A stretch of 64,000 bases of DNA from Nilaparvata lugens (lineage: Eukaryota > Arthropoda > Insecta > Hemiptera > Delphacidae), in assembly GCF_014356525.2 (NCBI RefSeq), contig NC_052510.1, positions 52,280,619 to 52,344,618 of the forward strand. The letters run 5' to 3'. Both the position numbers and the translations under genes were made by a program. Below, piece by piece: positions 21,899 to 31,262 of the stretch (positions are counted from its first letter, which is position 1; every line of letters starts with the position of its first letter). The notes beneath the pieces were generated by a model. The model did no database searches. It saw only the letters and a list, made by a program, of their open reading frames with translations, and was not told where the DNA came from.

Positions 21899-24829
21899 TG
21901 AAGTTTGAACACTAATTCTGAAAAATCTAGAAGGAAAATTGCAATTTGGGCTTCCAGGTGCACGAGATTGATATTTTTAGAATCTATGTTCAAAATTTGG
22001 AGATCTAAATCATTCCCGTTATTCCGGTATGCAATCCACAAGTTGACATGTTTTGATGCGAACAAACGAACAAATGAACACACGAACAAACACAACCCTA
22101 CTCTCTCTTATTATATAGATAATCTTTTCCTCGAAAAAGATCAGTTTAGAATGAGTATTTCCTATACTACAATGGCAAACCCACTCAAACGTGAGCACAT
22201 GATTCATAGAGAAGACGAGTGGAAGGGTTACCATATTTTTTCACTTTCCTATAGCGTTGTTGTCAATTTACCCCCCACCCCTTCTACTATTTTATCTAGA
22301 CGAAACTGCTTATATTTAATCCCGGCGGAGTACCCACATTCAGTAACAATACTTCGTCCCTTAGGGGAAAATAAATACTTTATCATTCTGCACCAGAAAG
22401 TAAATGACTTCAGATAGTAGGTAGGATCAAAATGTATTCTCATATTCATAGAGACAATTCAAATGTTTACAAATATTTCACCTATACTCAATTGAAAATG
22501 TCAATCCTTTTGGATAACGTACTGTGATAAAGCTCACTCCAACCACATCACATCTAATGCAATATAATTTAGATCAGAATATGGAAGAATATGCTGAATA
22601 AGATATATTTGAATATCAAATGATATGCCATGAATAGTCATGCCTTATCTGTGGCAATGCTATAGAAATACTCACTCATGAGTCCCGTCATGATTCTCCA
22701 ATATTCTATCGTAATATTCTAGTAATATAACAAATGCCTAGATATACACTGTATATTCCCAAATTCTTTGAGATGTTGTGTAGTTTTCGGTCAGGAGAAC
22801 ATAAGTTTGTCTGACCGCCATCATTTGCTAGTCCATTTAGCGTTACCCAATGTGCACCATGGAGGCGAACTAGCGTTACACATAATTAAGTTAAAAGTCT
22901 GATTGCTGGAACAATTTTGAGGTTAAAGAAGGTTGAAACTCAATTTTCAATTTCAACAGAAAAAAAAACATTTTCAAAATCATCTTCATCATTACAAATG
23001 TCCAAAATTGCTTCAAATTGTAATTTATCACATAAAAACAATCCAAAAGTGGAATTTCTGTTTGAAATTCACACCCAAAAAATGATTAGACTAGTTAATA
23101 AGATCTTACAATTGTCTCTTATCAGAGGATAAGAATGAAATGAAAGTAATAATGTCACACATTTGTGTGGAGAAATGAATGTGTTCATTGTAATAACTGC
23201 AAACTTTATGGTTTGAAATCATAACTCGGGTGCAAGTAAAACCTTAATAGGATATGAAAAACATCAATCCACATCTACCTTAGCTCATTTAGTACGTGAT
23301 GTGAATGTTAATGACGTTTCTCGTTTCAAGATGCTTTATAAACATTGATTTTTCAATATGACGCTTTGTAATTTCATAGTGTCTCTAACACTGTGTATAG
23401 AAATCTTGAATGTAGAGATGTGCGGAATATTTTGTCTAGAGATTGTTAGAATTAAAGTAAATCTCTATGCCTCGCCAGGCATTATTTTTGACATTTTGAA
23501 GAATTTTTCACTCTTGCTCAGTATTTCTCACTCCATGGAAGTCTTACGCATGAATAAATTATAAATTTTAATATTATAAATACATAATCATTGCTAAAAA
23601 TTCCAGTTCTGAGTATTATTGATCTATTCTCATTTTTGAGTCATATTGGGATATTATTGGGTAACTTCCTACTTTTTGTAAATTCCAAACCAGTCACATC
23701 ATTGACGTTACTAGTAGCACTCGGAATTCCAGTCTCAGACCTCTATTGTGAATTACTTGAATGGTGTTTTCCTTAACTCATTTTTTTGAAATCATCTACT
23801 CGTAGAATCCTAGTAGTATAGGTGGATATCCATCAAAGTCTAAACCTCCAATCAAAATTAGTTTTGACTGGATTTGATTCTTTATTCTTCGTATTGAAAG
23901 TCAACTGATAGTTTCTCAACATTGGATGTCAGTAACTCCAGTGAAAAGTAAAACTCTAGTAAGTTCACTGTCAAAAGTTTGTATGCCAGATTGCAGTGAA
24001 TTCTGAAAACTGAATACAGCACTGAACAAACAAGCTGTATGAAATTATTACTCACCTTCTTGTGCAAATAGCTATACAATTTATGGAATGGGAAAGAATT
24101 GACACATTAATAAAGTTCTCACAGAAGGATGTTTCAGCAAATACTAATAACTTGATTGACCTTGGTGAAGCTGTGTAAGTGTTGTCATATGCAAGGAGCA
24201 GAACAATCTGCAATATTTACTCAGTGGTTCAGACCTGACATGTTATGAGGATGAATTACTTTCCAGGTGTCTCTCAATTATTTAAATTGGAAAAGTCTGT
24301 AGTCTGTATTTGCATGATATCACACTTTCTGGAAACGTGGTTTATATTATAGAGTGATATATCATTTTCAAGGTAAACTGGAATAATCTGATAATTAGAG
24401 CATCATGAGTGCTTCAGTAGGTTAGTTTCATTCCGACAAGTCATGTCTGTATCAATCATGGATTTAAACTATCACTGAATAGTTTACTCGTTTTTAACAT
24501 TTAACAGTTTGAACATTTTAATCGTTTTTTCTTGAGTTATGTTAATTTAAGAAAATCAGAGTGATTATTGTTAATTGAACATTTGTCTCTTGTACTTTAG
24601 ACTATAAATCTTTGAAAATGTGACGTAACCTAGATTTTTAATGTTGTATGAATTGAAATGAGAACAGTTTTGAGTACAAGCCTGGTTGGTCATTTTAAAA
24701 GTCATAATTATACGATCTGACATAAATAATGAATAAGATTCTACACATTTCCTTATTTTTAGATCGATCAATGAAAGTATTGTTTTAATAAACGACAATG
24801 CTTTCAAATTGAGTGTATTTCGGCATAAA
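21899..24829. other. unassigned AT-rich region
   Basis: No gene is supported. A 170-residue frame (21,905-22,417) has no recognisable domain and composition like its surroundings. A 55-bp phrase around 22,780-22,835 (GTTTTCGGTCAGGAGAACATAAGTTTGTCTGACC) recurs at about 35,070-35,110 and itself contains the inverted pair GGTCAG/CTGACC. It is a short dispersed repeat. Nothing else is recognised. Confidence 0.3.
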
Positions 24830-25264
24830 TGTTTTTGATTTTGATCAAATTCATACCTGAAATAGTCATCGATAAGCTCTATCAACTGCAACAAGTCCTA
24901 TATCTGTAAAAATTTCAGGAGCTCCGCCCCATCTATGCGAAGTTTGATTTTAGATTCTCAATTATCAGGCTTCAGATAAAATTTAAACGAAAAGCTTCAA
25001 GTGAAAAAGATTGAGCATTAAAATCTCTACAATTAATGTTCTGTAACATTTTTTCCTAAAAATGAAAATAAGCTCGAAATTCGAGAAAATGTGATTTTTC
25101 AATTGCAAACTGTTGGCAACTGTTGAACCTATTAAATCATTCACTTTGAAGAGATAGCAGACCTCGTGTGTCTCCAGCGTTATTGTCCTGTCACCAGCTG
25201 GCTCAGATCTTTGAATATAGTAGACTTGAGATGCGCGTGAACACTAGCGTCAGGTGATCAATTT
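24830..25264 (-). mobile_element. repeat element 'E', copy 3, truncated
   Basis: Reverse-complement copy covering the 5' half of E (from ATCAAAATCAAAAA back to TTGATCACCTGACGCTAG). The CA tract and the GGCAAGGAAAG end are missing. It abuts repeat F copy 3 directly at about 25,264. Confidence 0.65.
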
Positions 25265-25482
25265 TTGACCGAGCGAAGTGAGAAATGAAATTCGACATGT
25301 CATGAAATTCGACAGGTATGTTCCTTTTCAAATTGCGCGTCGACGTATATACAAGGTTTTTGGAAATTTTGCATTTCAAGGATAATATAAGAGGAAAAAG
25401 GAACCTCCTTCATACGCTAATATTACCGTAAAAATCAGACTATAGATATCAGACTATAATTATTCATCATAAATCAGCTGTC
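25265..25482 (+). repeat. dispersed repeat 'F', copy 3, partial
   Basis: Runs from GACCGAGCGAAGTGAG through GCGCGTCGACGTATATAC and AACCTCCTTCATACGC to CATAAATCAGCTG, then is interrupted by a tandem array. A downstream F phrase (AGGTCTACTGTTCACAGAACTACTA) reappears at 25,882-25,906. The array and 170 bp of other sequence therefore sit inside an F copy. Confidence 0.6.
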
Positions 25483-25487
25483 TAGTG

Positions 25488-25708
25488 GACTATAATACTA
25501 CCCGTTAAAAACATCGAGCATCTTGAAAATGTATCTTTCCATTAACGTTAGTAGACAGTTGACTATAATACTGCCCGTTCAAAAACATCGAACATCTTGA
25601 AAATGTATCTTTCCATTAACGTTAGTAGACAGTTGACTATAATACTGCCCGTTCAAAAACATCGAACATCTTGAAAATTGTATCTTTCCATCAACGTTGT
25701 AGACAGTT
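25488..25708. repeat. minisatellite, 73-74 bp unit x 3
   Basis: GACTATAATACT begins units at 25,488, 25,561 and 25,635 and the third unit ends near 25,708. Each unit contains CCCGTT(C)AAAAACATCGA, CATCTTGAAAATGTATC and CATTAACGTTAGTAGACAG. Units 1-2 and 2-3 differ by only a few bases. Confidence 0.9.
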
Positions 25709-25967
25709 GCAGCCAGACCTGATAACAGCGCTCACACTCACATTCCGGGACGACACGTCACGGTACGATATAGGACAGAAAGCTCTATGTTTATTTGGGG
25801 TTTTTTCTAGACATTTTTAATTGATAAATTATTTATTAATTTTTGAGAAAACATAACAACAGGTCAATGTAACTCGCGAGGTCTACTGTTCACAGAACTA
25901 CTACTAACATAGGAGGAACTGTATACCAGGAGGAGCTACTAGTTATAACGGCAGGGATGAAAGTAGG

Positions 25968-26103
25968 TGATATGATAAACCATATGTTTTCGTTGTCATT
26001 GATTCATTCATAAATATCAAATGTTGTTGATCCGTTACTAGTAGAAAGTCATGTTCAATTTTATTTGATTAAAGCTCTACAAATGAAGAGTTTACTTATT
26101 TCA
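25968..26103 (+). repeat. 5' LTR (136 bp)
   Basis: Begins TGATATGATAAAC and ends TTACTTATTTCA. An arthropod initiator-like TCA at 26,055-26,057 is followed at once by ATTTTATTTGATTAAA (26,058-26,073). That stretch contains an ATTAAA polyadenylation-type hexamer (26,068-26,073). If transcription starts at A26,057, R plus U5 would be about 47 nt. A TAAATA at 26,011-26,016 is rather far upstream to act as a TATA box. Confidence 0.9.
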
Positions 26104-26104
26104 A

Positions 26105-26120
26105 TTTAATCAAATAAAAT
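26105..26120 (+). promoter_or_regulatory. putative self-primer binding site
   Basis: TTTAATCAAATAAAAT, one base after the 5' LTR, is the exact reverse complement of ATTTTATTTGATTAAA at 26,058-26,073. There is no TGG-starting tRNA-complementary site. In the Tf1/sushi group of Ty3/gypsy elements the 5' end of the transcript folds back and primes reverse transcription. The same geometry is present here, with the pairing segment beginning one base after a candidate initiator. The gag ATG (26,119) overlaps the last bases of this site. Confidence 0.6.
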
Positions 26121-26787
26121 GCCGACAAAGAAAAAGACAAAAACGATTGAAAACCGTAACTACGAAGAAGATAAGATGGAATCACATATTGACAAGTTTC
26201 TCAAGCCAAAGGAATTATCTATCGACCCAGATTCGCCTACGGCAGAGAGAGAGTGGAAACATTGGAAAAAGACGTTCGAAAATTTCTTAGAAGGAACGAC
26301 AACCAAAGACAAAATGAAAATATTGGTAAACTTCTTATCACCTGCTTTATACGAAATTGTGGAAAGCTATACTTCATATGAAGAAACTATATCCATGTTG
26401 GAAGATATGTTCGTTAAACCAAAGAACGAAATTTATGCACGATACTGCCTTGCTAATGCAAAACAACAAATAGGTGAGTCCATTGATCACTACTATTCTG
26501 AACTAAAAAGATTAAGCTTATCATGTAACTTCACTAGAGTGTCAGCCGAAGAAAACAAAAACGAGCATATTAGAGATGCTCTTGTTTCAGGGTTATGTTC
26601 TATTGAAATTAAAGAGAAACTTTTTCAACAAGGAGATTTGAGTCTACAAGAAACCGTTTCCCAAGCACGTGTTCTTGAATCCGCAAAAACATATGCCGAC
26701 TCCTTTAAAAGTACTTGTTATACAAACTCTGTTGAAGAAAATAAAAACATAAGCTTGAGTGAATCTTTCTCAGATGTTATGCTGTAA
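26119..26787 (+). CDS. gag: retrotransposon Gag, N-terminal and capsid part
   Basis: 222-residue frame starting at the first ATG after the LTR. The start is lysine-rich (PTKKKTKTIENR). A capsid-like region follows with the gag-typical W-x-x-W-K-K-x-F-E-N-F (about residues 46-57), and later DHYYSELKRL and IRDALVSGL. It structures the virus-like particle. The frame stops at 26,785-26,787. The expected continuation (a TQNRQAIVEK segment leading into the zinc knuckles) lies in another frame, so one base is missing or a -1 shift occurs just before the stop. The match to Ty3/gypsy gag is by pattern. Confidence 0.85.
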   Translation: MPTKKKTKTIENRNYEEDKMESHIDKFLKPKELSIDPDSPTAEREWKHWKKTFENFLEGTTTKDKMKILVNFLSPALYEIVESYTSYEETISMLEDMFVKPKNEIYARYCLANAKQQIGESIDHYYSELKRLSLSCNFTRVSAEENKNEHIRDALVSGLCSIEIKEKLFQQGDLSLQETVSQARVLESAKTYADSFKSTCYTNSVEENKNISLSESFSDVML

Positions 26788-26935
26788 CCCAAAATCGACA
26801 GGCAATTGTAGAGAAATCCGTTCAATGCCAACGTTGCGGATATAAAAAACACTCAATTCTCAAGAATGTCCTGCAATAGGAAAGACTTGTCATAAATGTT
26901 CCCGAATTGGACACTTTTCCCATGTGTGTAAAAGT
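26788..26935 (+). pseudogene. Gag nucleocapsid: two zinc knuckles split by a frame break
   Basis: The first knuckle starts CQRCGYKKH at 26,826-26,852 in one frame. Its last cysteine (in QECPA) is at 26,861-26,875 in the next frame. A second, intact CHKCSRIGHFSHVC follows at 26,888-26,929 in the pol frame. CCHC knuckles bind the element's RNA. A second -1 shift or one-base loss between 26,853 and 26,861 is needed to read through. The surrounding A6 run and AT-rich bases make either a slippage mutation or a sequencing indel plausible. Confidence 0.75.
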
Positions 26936-28267
26936 AAAACGCTCAAAGAAAAACTAACTACGTCAACTATTACTGCAGCTGGTATAGCCAGTAATCTTTC
27001 TAAAGCTACAATTATTGTTTCGGTGAATGGAATAAATACACCAGCTCTTATTGATACCGGAAGTGTTGCCAGTTTTATTGATAAAAAATTTGCAAAAACA
27101 AATAAATTTAAAACTGCATCAGATTCTTGTTTTATAAGATTTGCATCTGTTCAACATAACACCGCTACAAAAGCATGTGTTTATAGCAATATTGTGTACA
27201 AAGGAAATGAATACAACAATATTAAACTCTTGGTATTAAAAGAATGCTGTTGCAATGTGATACTTGGTCACGATTTTTTGATGAATCACTCTACAATAAG
27301 TTTAGCATTCAATGGTAATAAACAGCCTCTTGTAATAGATAATAATTCTACAACCACACCACCCTTGAAAGATTGCCTCTTGGTGGAGGCCATGATAAAA
27401 CCATGTTCCCTTTTCAATGACTTGACTCCCGATTGCCACCCAATAACTACCCGATCCAGAAGACACCCACAAGATGACTATGAATCCATGAAGAATGAGG
27501 TCAATCGCCTCCTTACAGAAGGAATAATTGAGGAAAGCCAGTCCAGTTGGCGTGCCCAGCCTTTCATTGTAACCAATGGACAGAAGAAACGAATGGTCAT
27601 AGACTATTCACAGACTATTAATAAATTCACAAATTTAGACGCATACCCTCTCCCATTGATCGAAGATCTTGTAAACTCAATTGCCAAGTACAACATTTTT
27701 AGTACTGTAGATTTCAAGTCAGCTTACCATCAAATACCGATTCTTGAGAATGAACGACATTACACTGCCTTTGAAGTAGGCCGAAAACTTTATCAGTTCA
27801 AACGAATACCATTCGGAGTAACCAATGGAGTAGCTGCCTTCCAACGTACAATAAACGGACTTATAGGAAGAGAGAATTTGAACGACTGCTTTGCCTATTT
27901 GGATGATGTTGTCATTTGCGGTTCAGATCAAGAAGAACATGACAGAAATCTTAAGAAATTTCAACAAGTAATTGAATTGTATGGCTTGACTATAAATGAA
28001 GAAAAATGTAAATTTTCAAAAAAATCATTGAAGTTCCTTGGGTATGAGATAAAACATGGAGAAATTAAACCTGACCCAGAACGCCTTGCACCACTCATGA
28101 ACTTTCCACCCCCAAGAAATGCTAAAGAAATGAAACGACTCATGGGATTACTGGCTCATTACTCCCGATGGATTAAAAACTTTTCTCAAAAGATTCCCCC
28201 TTGTCCACATACAGAAATTCCCTCTATCTCAAGATCTGATGGAAACTTTGGAATTGTTGAAAAATGA
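26924..28267 (+). CDS. pol: Pol part 1: protease and reverse transcriptase (frame-broken)
   Basis: The open frame continues from the zinc knuckles; the coordinate start is a GTG inside the second knuckle and not a true initiation codon. The aspartic protease has the catalytic ALIDTGS (Asp 44 counted from 26,924) and the later ILGHDFL (residues about 112-118). The reverse transcriptase has MVIDYS, the STVDFKSAYHQIP block (first catalytic Asp), FKRIPFGV and YLDD (residues 325-328). LGYEI and a thumb region (MKRLMGLLAHYSRWI) follow. The frame goes wrong at a run of five C at 28,195-28,200. One C fewer would restore the connection to part 2, so this is a +1 indel in a homopolymer. Confidence 0.9.
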   Translation: MCKSKTLKEKLTTSTITAAGIASNLSKATIIVSVNGINTPALIDTGSVASFIDKKFAKTNKFKTASDSCFIRFASVQHNTATKACVYSNIVYKGNEYNNIKLLVLKECCCNVILGHDFLMNHSTISLAFNGNKQPLVIDNNSTTTPPLKDCLLVEAMIKPCSLFNDLTPDCHPITTRSRRHPQDDYESMKNEVNRLLTEGIIEESQSSWRAQPFIVTNGQKKRMVIDYSQTINKFTNLDAYPLPLIEDLVNSIAKYNIFSTVDFKSAYHQIPILENERHYTAFEVGRKLYQFKRIPFGVTNGVAAFQRTINGLIGRENLNDCFAYLDDVVICGSDQEEHDRNLKKFQQVIELYGLTINEEKCKFSKKSLKFLGYEIKHGEIKPDPERLAPLMNFPPPRNAKEMKRLMGLLAHYSRWIKNFSQKIPPCPHTEIPSISRSDGNFGIVEK

Positions 28268-29591
28268 AATTGCTTCCGCGGTACTGCTCTTTGTTGTTGA
28301 AAATGTACCATTCATAATTGAGACAGATGCATCAGATTTTGCAATTGGTGCAACATTAGCACAAAATTCTCGACCAGTAGCCTTTTTCTCACGAACTTTG
28401 TCCCAAAGTGAAACCAGGCATTCAGCTGTTGAGAAAGAAGCCTATGCCATTGTGGAGTCTATAAGAAAATGGAGACACTATTTACTACGAAAACAATTCA
28501 CTTTGATCACTGACCAAAAATCAGTCACATTCATGTTTGGCACTCAACACAATAGAAAAATAAAAAATGAAAAGATACAAAGGTGGCGCCTAGAATTATC
28601 TGAATACAAATTCAACATAGTCTACAGACCTAGAAAAGAAAATGCACCAGCTGATGCACTCTCTCGTATATGTATTACAGCTGGTTGTTCAACATTTAAC
28701 TCAGCTTTGGCAAAATACCATGATGAACTTTGTCACCCTGGTGTAACTCGTTTCTACCATTGGCTCAGAATGAAAAATCTCCCCTATACTGTAGATGATG
28801 TAAGGAAAATTTGCTCCAATTGTGCAATTTGCTCTGAAATAAAACCACAGTATATGAAGACAAAAGGAAATCTCATAAAGGCAACAAAACCTTTTGAACG
28901 AATTAATATGGACTTCAAAGGACCCGTACAATCAAAAACAAGAAATAAATACCTACTGGTGATGGTTGATGAGTACTCAAGATTCCCTTTTGTATTTCCT
29001 TGTCCAGACATGACTGCGAGAACAGTCATAAATTGCCTGGTCTCATTAATATCATTGTTTGGCCTTCCAAGCTATATTCACACAGACAGAGGAACATCCT
29101 TCATGTCAACTGAGTTGAAGAGCTTTCTTGGCTCAAAAGGGATAGCAACTAGTAGATCAACGCCTTACAATCCGAGAGGGAATGGTCAAGTAGAGCGATA
29201 TAATGGAATTATATGGAAAGCAATAACACTAGCTCTAAGATCACGAGGACTTGATTCAAATCGATGGGAGGAAGTGTTGCCTGATGCACTTCACTCTATT
29301 CGATCTCTTTTGTGTACTACAACAAATTGCACCCCTCATGAACGAATGTTCCTACACATGAGATCCTCAACAAATGAACAGTCACTACCATCTTGTCTAA
29401 TGAGCCCAGGACCAGTTTGGCTGAAGAAAATGAACCGAAATTCAAAGCAAGATTCATCAGTAGAAGAAGTTGAATTGATTGAGGCAAACCCAGAGTATGC
29501 TCACATTCGTCGCCCTGATGGACAAGAGTCCACTGTGTCGCTCCGTCATCTTGCCCCTAAGATAACACGAAAATCTAGCCGGGTAGAATGA
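28239..29591 (+). CDS. pol: Pol part 2: RNase H and integrase
   Basis: 450-residue frame, continuous with part 1 apart from the one-base shift. RNase H shows ETDASDFAIG, the glutamate block AVEKEAYAI and LITDQKS. Integrase has the HHCC zinc site (His 161, His 166, Cys 192, Cys 195) and the catalytic triad Asp 225, Asp 283, Glu 319 (INMDF, HTDRGTSF, GQVERYN), with D,D-35-E spacing. There is no chromodomain-like tail; the frame ends with SSRVE. The TGA stop at 29,589-29,591 is the first three bases of the 3' LTR. Confidence 0.93.
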   Translation: METLELLKNEIASAVLLFVVENVPFIIETDASDFAIGATLAQNSRPVAFFSRTLSQSETRHSAVEKEAYAIVESIRKWRHYLLRKQFTLITDQKSVTFMFGTQHNRKIKNEKIQRWRLELSEYKFNIVYRPRKENAPADALSRICITAGCSTFNSALAKYHDELCHPGVTRFYHWLRMKNLPYTVDDVRKICSNCAICSEIKPQYMKTKGNLIKATKPFERINMDFKGPVQSKTRNKYLLVMVDEYSRFPFVFPCPDMTARTVINCLVSLISLFGLPSYIHTDRGTSFMSTELKSFLGSKGIATSRSTPYNPRGNGQVERYNGIIWKAITLALRSRGLDSNRWEEVLPDALHSIRSLLCTTTNCTPHERMFLHMRSSTNEQSLPSCLMSPGPVWLKKMNRNSKQDSSVEEVELIEANPEYAHIRRPDGQESTVSLRHLAPKITRKSSRVE

Positions 29592-29724
29592 TATGATAAA
29601 CCATATGTTTTCGTTGTCATTGATTCATTCATAAATATCAAATGTTGTTGATCCGTTACTAGTAGAAAGTCATGTTCAATTTTATTTGATTAAAGCTCTA
29701 CAAATGAAGAGTTTACTTATTTCA
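29589..29724 (+). repeat. 3' LTR (136 bp)
   Basis: Identical to the 5' LTR by eye. It carries the ATTAAA polyadenylation-type hexamer at 29,689-29,694. The TGA of its TGATATG start doubles as the pol stop codon. GTAGG follows directly as the target duplication. Confidence 0.95.
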
Positions 29725-30967
29725 GTAGGCAACCTGCTTAACAGGCTGAATGATCATTTTTTAACATTATTGGCTGAAGTTTATTCTATCAGGAGAATTC
29801 TATCACATTCCTGGTTTAAGACTATAGGTACCATGATCAGTCTAGATCTACATGAAAACATGTATCATAAATATACGACGAAATAACATCTCTACTGTTT
29901 CGTAACAGGGATGAAAGTAGGCAACCCGCTTAACAGGTTAAATTATAATTTTTGAACATTATTTTTGTCAGTCTCTGAAATTTATTCTGTAGGAAAGAAT
30001 CACATTCCTGGTTCAAGACAATATAATAGTATCGATAAACCAAATAATTCTCATCTGTGGTAATATAGTTATAGCAAGACAATAATACTATGGCAAGATA
30101 ATAAATCATTAGCAAGACAAGTAACTGATTGTTGAATGCTTTGGTACGCTTGTATACAAAGCCGCATCTCTTCCTTTCAATCTCAGAAGAAATCGAATAT
30201 GGACGATCAATTTTGAATGAATTCATATTCTAATCTAAATATCCGAATAGACTTCCCAAAATTGAAATATAGCTCAATATTATTATGAGTTGTGTCAATT
30301 TAGTAGCTTTTAAAGGATGCTACTCCAAACAGTTGCACAATAAATTCAGCTTGAACAAACTCAACTAATCAATGATATTATTGGATGGCTAGATGATCAC
30401 AAACTACAAAGAACATACGTATGTAATTAATTATACCATTCGGAGTGTTTATTTTCAATTGCAAATGTTGACGATTACCGCTAATTATCAAACAAATTAT
30501 CGTCAATTTGTTTACTCACTGTACTTGTGCATTTTGGCAAACTCAACTTTGGTGTTGATGTTGGTTGCCTTTTGAACGTATTCTAATGTATTAATACATC
30601 AATTGGCTCCTGAACAGAGCTCCCAACATTTAGATAGTTAGTATGACTCATTATAAATGTTATATGATGCTTGATTAATGTATTTTGAATATTGTCACAA
30701 ATAAACGTTGCTTTATTATAAAAATAGTTTATGGGCTGAATTTCAAGATTAAAATTTATAATATCGTGCTTAATTATATGGAGAATGCTGCTTAAAATCG
30801 ATTGCTCTGATTGATTTTATAATCGATTTTTATAACCTTGAAGAAGTATTTATAGTAGCCTATTATACCACAACATTTTCTGATTGTTGTGTCGAGGATT
30901 CATTCATGAATCCTTTATTCATTCAACACATTCTATATTGTGTTCTTATTTGTGTTGGCCTTACATT
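29725..30967. other. unassigned; contains a local duplication that is an empty target site
   Basis: The segment from about 29,725 (with its left part at 25,953-25,967) is duplicated imperfectly from 29,906. CAGGGATGAAAGTAGGCAACC and CATTCCTGGTT recur with about 200-bp spacing. The LTR element sits in the first unit and the second unit is uninterrupted. The rest, to 30,967, is AT-rich with nothing recognised. Confidence 0.5.
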
Positions 30968-31262
30968 TTATCTGTCTTCATCATCATCATCATTATCTTC
31001 TTACAAGGATTAGGCTCTATTGGCCTGTACCGGCATCCATTTTTTTCTTGGTCTTCCTATGCTTCGCTTTCCTTCGGGTTTGTATTCCCATGCTAATATT
31101 GGGAGCCTGTTGGATGGCATAATGAATAAATGAGTAGACCAATTTTCCCGATATTTCTTCAGAATATCCAAAGCGGTTCTACATTTAATTCAGCTCTTAT
31201 GTTGTCATTCCTTATTTTATCCAGTCTACTACAACCTTTGACCGGTCGTATAAATCTCATTT
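30968..31262 (-). pseudogene. LINE ORF2 3' end fragment, copy 1
   Basis: On the minus strand a degenerate frame reads EMRFIRPVKGCSRLDKIRN, then NIRAELNVEPL, then (after a frame break) YRENWSTH. It finishes KRSIGRPRKKW before a stop. This is the C-terminal signature of non-LTR retrotransposon ORF2: the DxxRNxxIRxEL block, W..H, and the GRPRKRW end. A run of GAT/ATG units (CATCATCATCATCATT on +) sits just after the stop, as in copy 2. It is 5'-truncated, which is typical of LINE insertion. Confidence 0.75.

Larger units (their letters stand above)
25968..29724 (+). mobile_element. Ty3/gypsy-type LTR retrotransposon, probably self-primed
   Basis: A complete 3,757-bp element. The 136-bp LTRs (25,968-26,103 and 29,589-29,724) begin TG, end CA and are identical as far as I can read. 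A GTAGG duplication (25,963-25,967 and 29,725-29,729) flanks it. Coding order is gag, zinc knuckles, aspartic protease, reverse transcriptase, RNase H, integrase; integrase after RNase H defines the Ty3/gypsy layout. No envelope frame fits between the pol end and the LTR. Identical LTRs argue for a young insertion. Three frame breaks (about 26,770-26,785; 26,845-26,860; 28,195-28,200) interrupt the polyprotein in this copy. The leader between LTR and gag ATG is only 15 nt. Confidence 0.95.

Noticed and set aside
21905..22417. 170-residue + frame
   Set aside because: The longest unassigned frame, but its composition matches its surroundings, it has no motif, and it starts shortly after the duplication boundary.
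28267..29591. An envelope gene or retrovirus-like third frame in the LTR element
   Set aside because: The integrase frame runs directly into the 3' LTR, leaving no room for env.
26119..29591. Gag and Pol as domesticated host genes
   Set aside because: They sit between identical LTRs with a target duplication and carry frame breaks, so they are part of a mobile copy.
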